NCBI RefSeq assembly: GCF_000745015.1 | Contig: NZ_JQNA01000002.1 | Span: forward strand, 5,890,001 to 5,954,000 | From: Burkholderia sp. 9120 | GTDB lineage: Bacteria > Pseudomonadota > Gammaproteobacteria > Burkholderiales > Burkholderiaceae | Direction of reading: 5' to 3' | Length of the DNA: 64,000 nucleotides | In this document: in pieces, positions 63,302-64,000 of the stretch | Position numbering within the stretch: the first letter of the stretch is position 1 | Layout: each line of letters starts with the position of its first letter | The notes under the pieces: model-generated | Database searches by the model: none | Seen by the model: only the letters and a program-made list of their open reading frames with translations | Told to the model about the DNA's origin: nothing | Position numbers and translations under genes: made by a program

Positions 63302-64000
63302 ATGAACCGGAGTGATATCTCGGGCGTCGACCTGAACCTGCTGAAAATCTTCGAGGCGCTCTACGAGGAGGGCGGCGCGAGCCGGGCGGCCATTCGGTTG
63401 GATATGACGCAGTCGGCCGTCAGCGCGGCGCTCAGACGGCTTCGCAACCTCTATTCCGACCAGATGTTCGTACGCACCGGCCGCGGGCTGACACCGACCT
63501 CCCGGGCCAGCGAGCTGAAACCGCTGGTGAGCGAGGCGCTCGATAAATTCCGGCAGAGTCTCGCGATCGCCTCGCCGAACCCCACGGATTTTTCCGGTCG
63601 AGCGGTGGCAATCGGCATGTCCGACGATTTCGAACTGGCTATCGGCCGCAAACTCATGGCGCTCATGGCGAAGCGCGCGCCGGGTCTGCGCGTGATATTT
63701 CGCCAGACCTACAGCCAGATCGTCACGGACGCGCTGGCCAATCAGGAGATGGACCTCGCGATCACGTCGGGAGGCTTCTCGTTACGCGGCCTCAGCCGGC
63801 AGGTTCTGGGGAAAGGCCGCTACGCTTGCCTCGTCGACCCAGGCAGCCTGCGGGGCGGCCCCGCCACGATTTCGCTCGATGACTTCGCGAACCGCGATCA
63901 CATTCTGGTTTCGGCCGGCGGCGTGGTCGGGATCGTCGACGAGATGCTGGCGAGCGTCGGACGCAAACGCCGGGTGGCGGCATCGACCACGCATTTCGCG
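63302..64000 (+). CDS. LysR-type regulator (NodD/PcaQ-like branch, 3' end outside window)
   Basis: 233 residues seen. [20 protein letters not shown], then [20 protein letters not shown], is the helix-turn-helix of the NodD/LeuO/SyrM-like group. The effector domain begins at [20 protein letters not shown]. It is divergent from the nitrilase gene and most likely controls it. Runs off the window without a stop. Confidence 0.9.
   Translation, partial: MNRSDISGVDLNLLKIFEALYEEGGASRAAIRLDMTQSAVSAALRRLRNLYSDQMFVRTGRGLTPTSRASELKPLVSEALDKFRQSLAIASPNPTDFSGRAVAIGMSDDFELAIGRKLMALMAKRAPGLRVIFRQTYSQIVTDALANQEMDLAITSGGFSLRGLSRQVLGKGRYACLVDPGSLRGGPATISLDDFANRDHILVSAGGVVGIVDEMLASVGRKRRVAASTTHFA

Overview
The window looks like a chromosomal stretch of a free-living betaproteobacterium of the Burkholderia/Paraburkholderia group. 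It is GC-rich, dense in LysR-type regulators and small catabolic operons, and carries ECF42/DGPF and DUF296 pairs. I see no rRNA, tRNA, CRISPR array, insertion sequence or phage gene. Codon use and GC are even except for an AT-rich block at about 19.48-19.84 kb and a slightly AT-richer island at 47.7-50.6 kb. Species is not claimed.

Layout. 0-2.4 kb: a minus-strand operon (unknown protein, tautomerase-like, MBL hydrolase) divergent from a GcvA-like LysR gene. 2.4-6.3 kb: an ArsR remnant, a soluble MCP-tip/Cache protein, a periplasmic esterase, and ohr preceded by a TetR gene with three matching operators. 6.4-10.2 kb: a two-subunit molybdenum hydroxylase with its LysR regulator. 10.2-19.4 kb: a LysR-controlled operon with two tandem amidohydrolases (the first without its HxH metal motif), a UbiD-type decarboxylase, its UbiX prenyl-FMN synthase, a CobW metal chaperone, a nucleobase permease and an 8-oxoguanine-type deaminase. 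This reads as uptake and breakdown of an N-heterocyclic carboxylate.

19.4-27.3 kb: an AT-rich control region, then a four-gene operon with the gene order of Pseudomonas pvfABCD/mgoBCAD and the core of Burkholderia ham: DUF3050 diiron protein, AurF-like N-oxygenase, A-T-R NRPS, SRPBCC protein. These make diazeniumdiolate or pyrazine-N-oxide type signals. A PLP aminotransferase follows. 27.3-41.8 kb: a DUF296 pair, a BenM-like LysR gene with a perfect ATAC-N7-GTAT operator, a sigma-54 activator without a sensor domain, and a divergent acyl-CoA/TRAP catabolic island. The pvf-like operon, the DUF296 pair and both arms of the TRAP island each have a sigma-54 -24/-12 element just before the first gene and GCGACA/TGTCGC boxes further upstream. 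This suggests one sigma-54 regulon linking the signal operon to carbon uptake.

41.9-50.6 kb: a short threonyl-tRNA synthetase without TGS and editing domains. It is preceded by a 28-codon leader peptide with six consecutive Thr codons and a terminator hairpin, a textbook attenuator. Three acetyltransferases and a MocR regulator with a repetitive tail follow, then a GNAT-PIN-GNAT-like fusion overlapping an ASCH gene. 50.6-64 kb: mostly ordinary genes (transporter, AraC/LysR regulators, reductase, methyltransferase, an ECF42 sigma factor with two DGPF proteins and a VOC protein, a lipoprotein, a nitrilase with divergent LysR).
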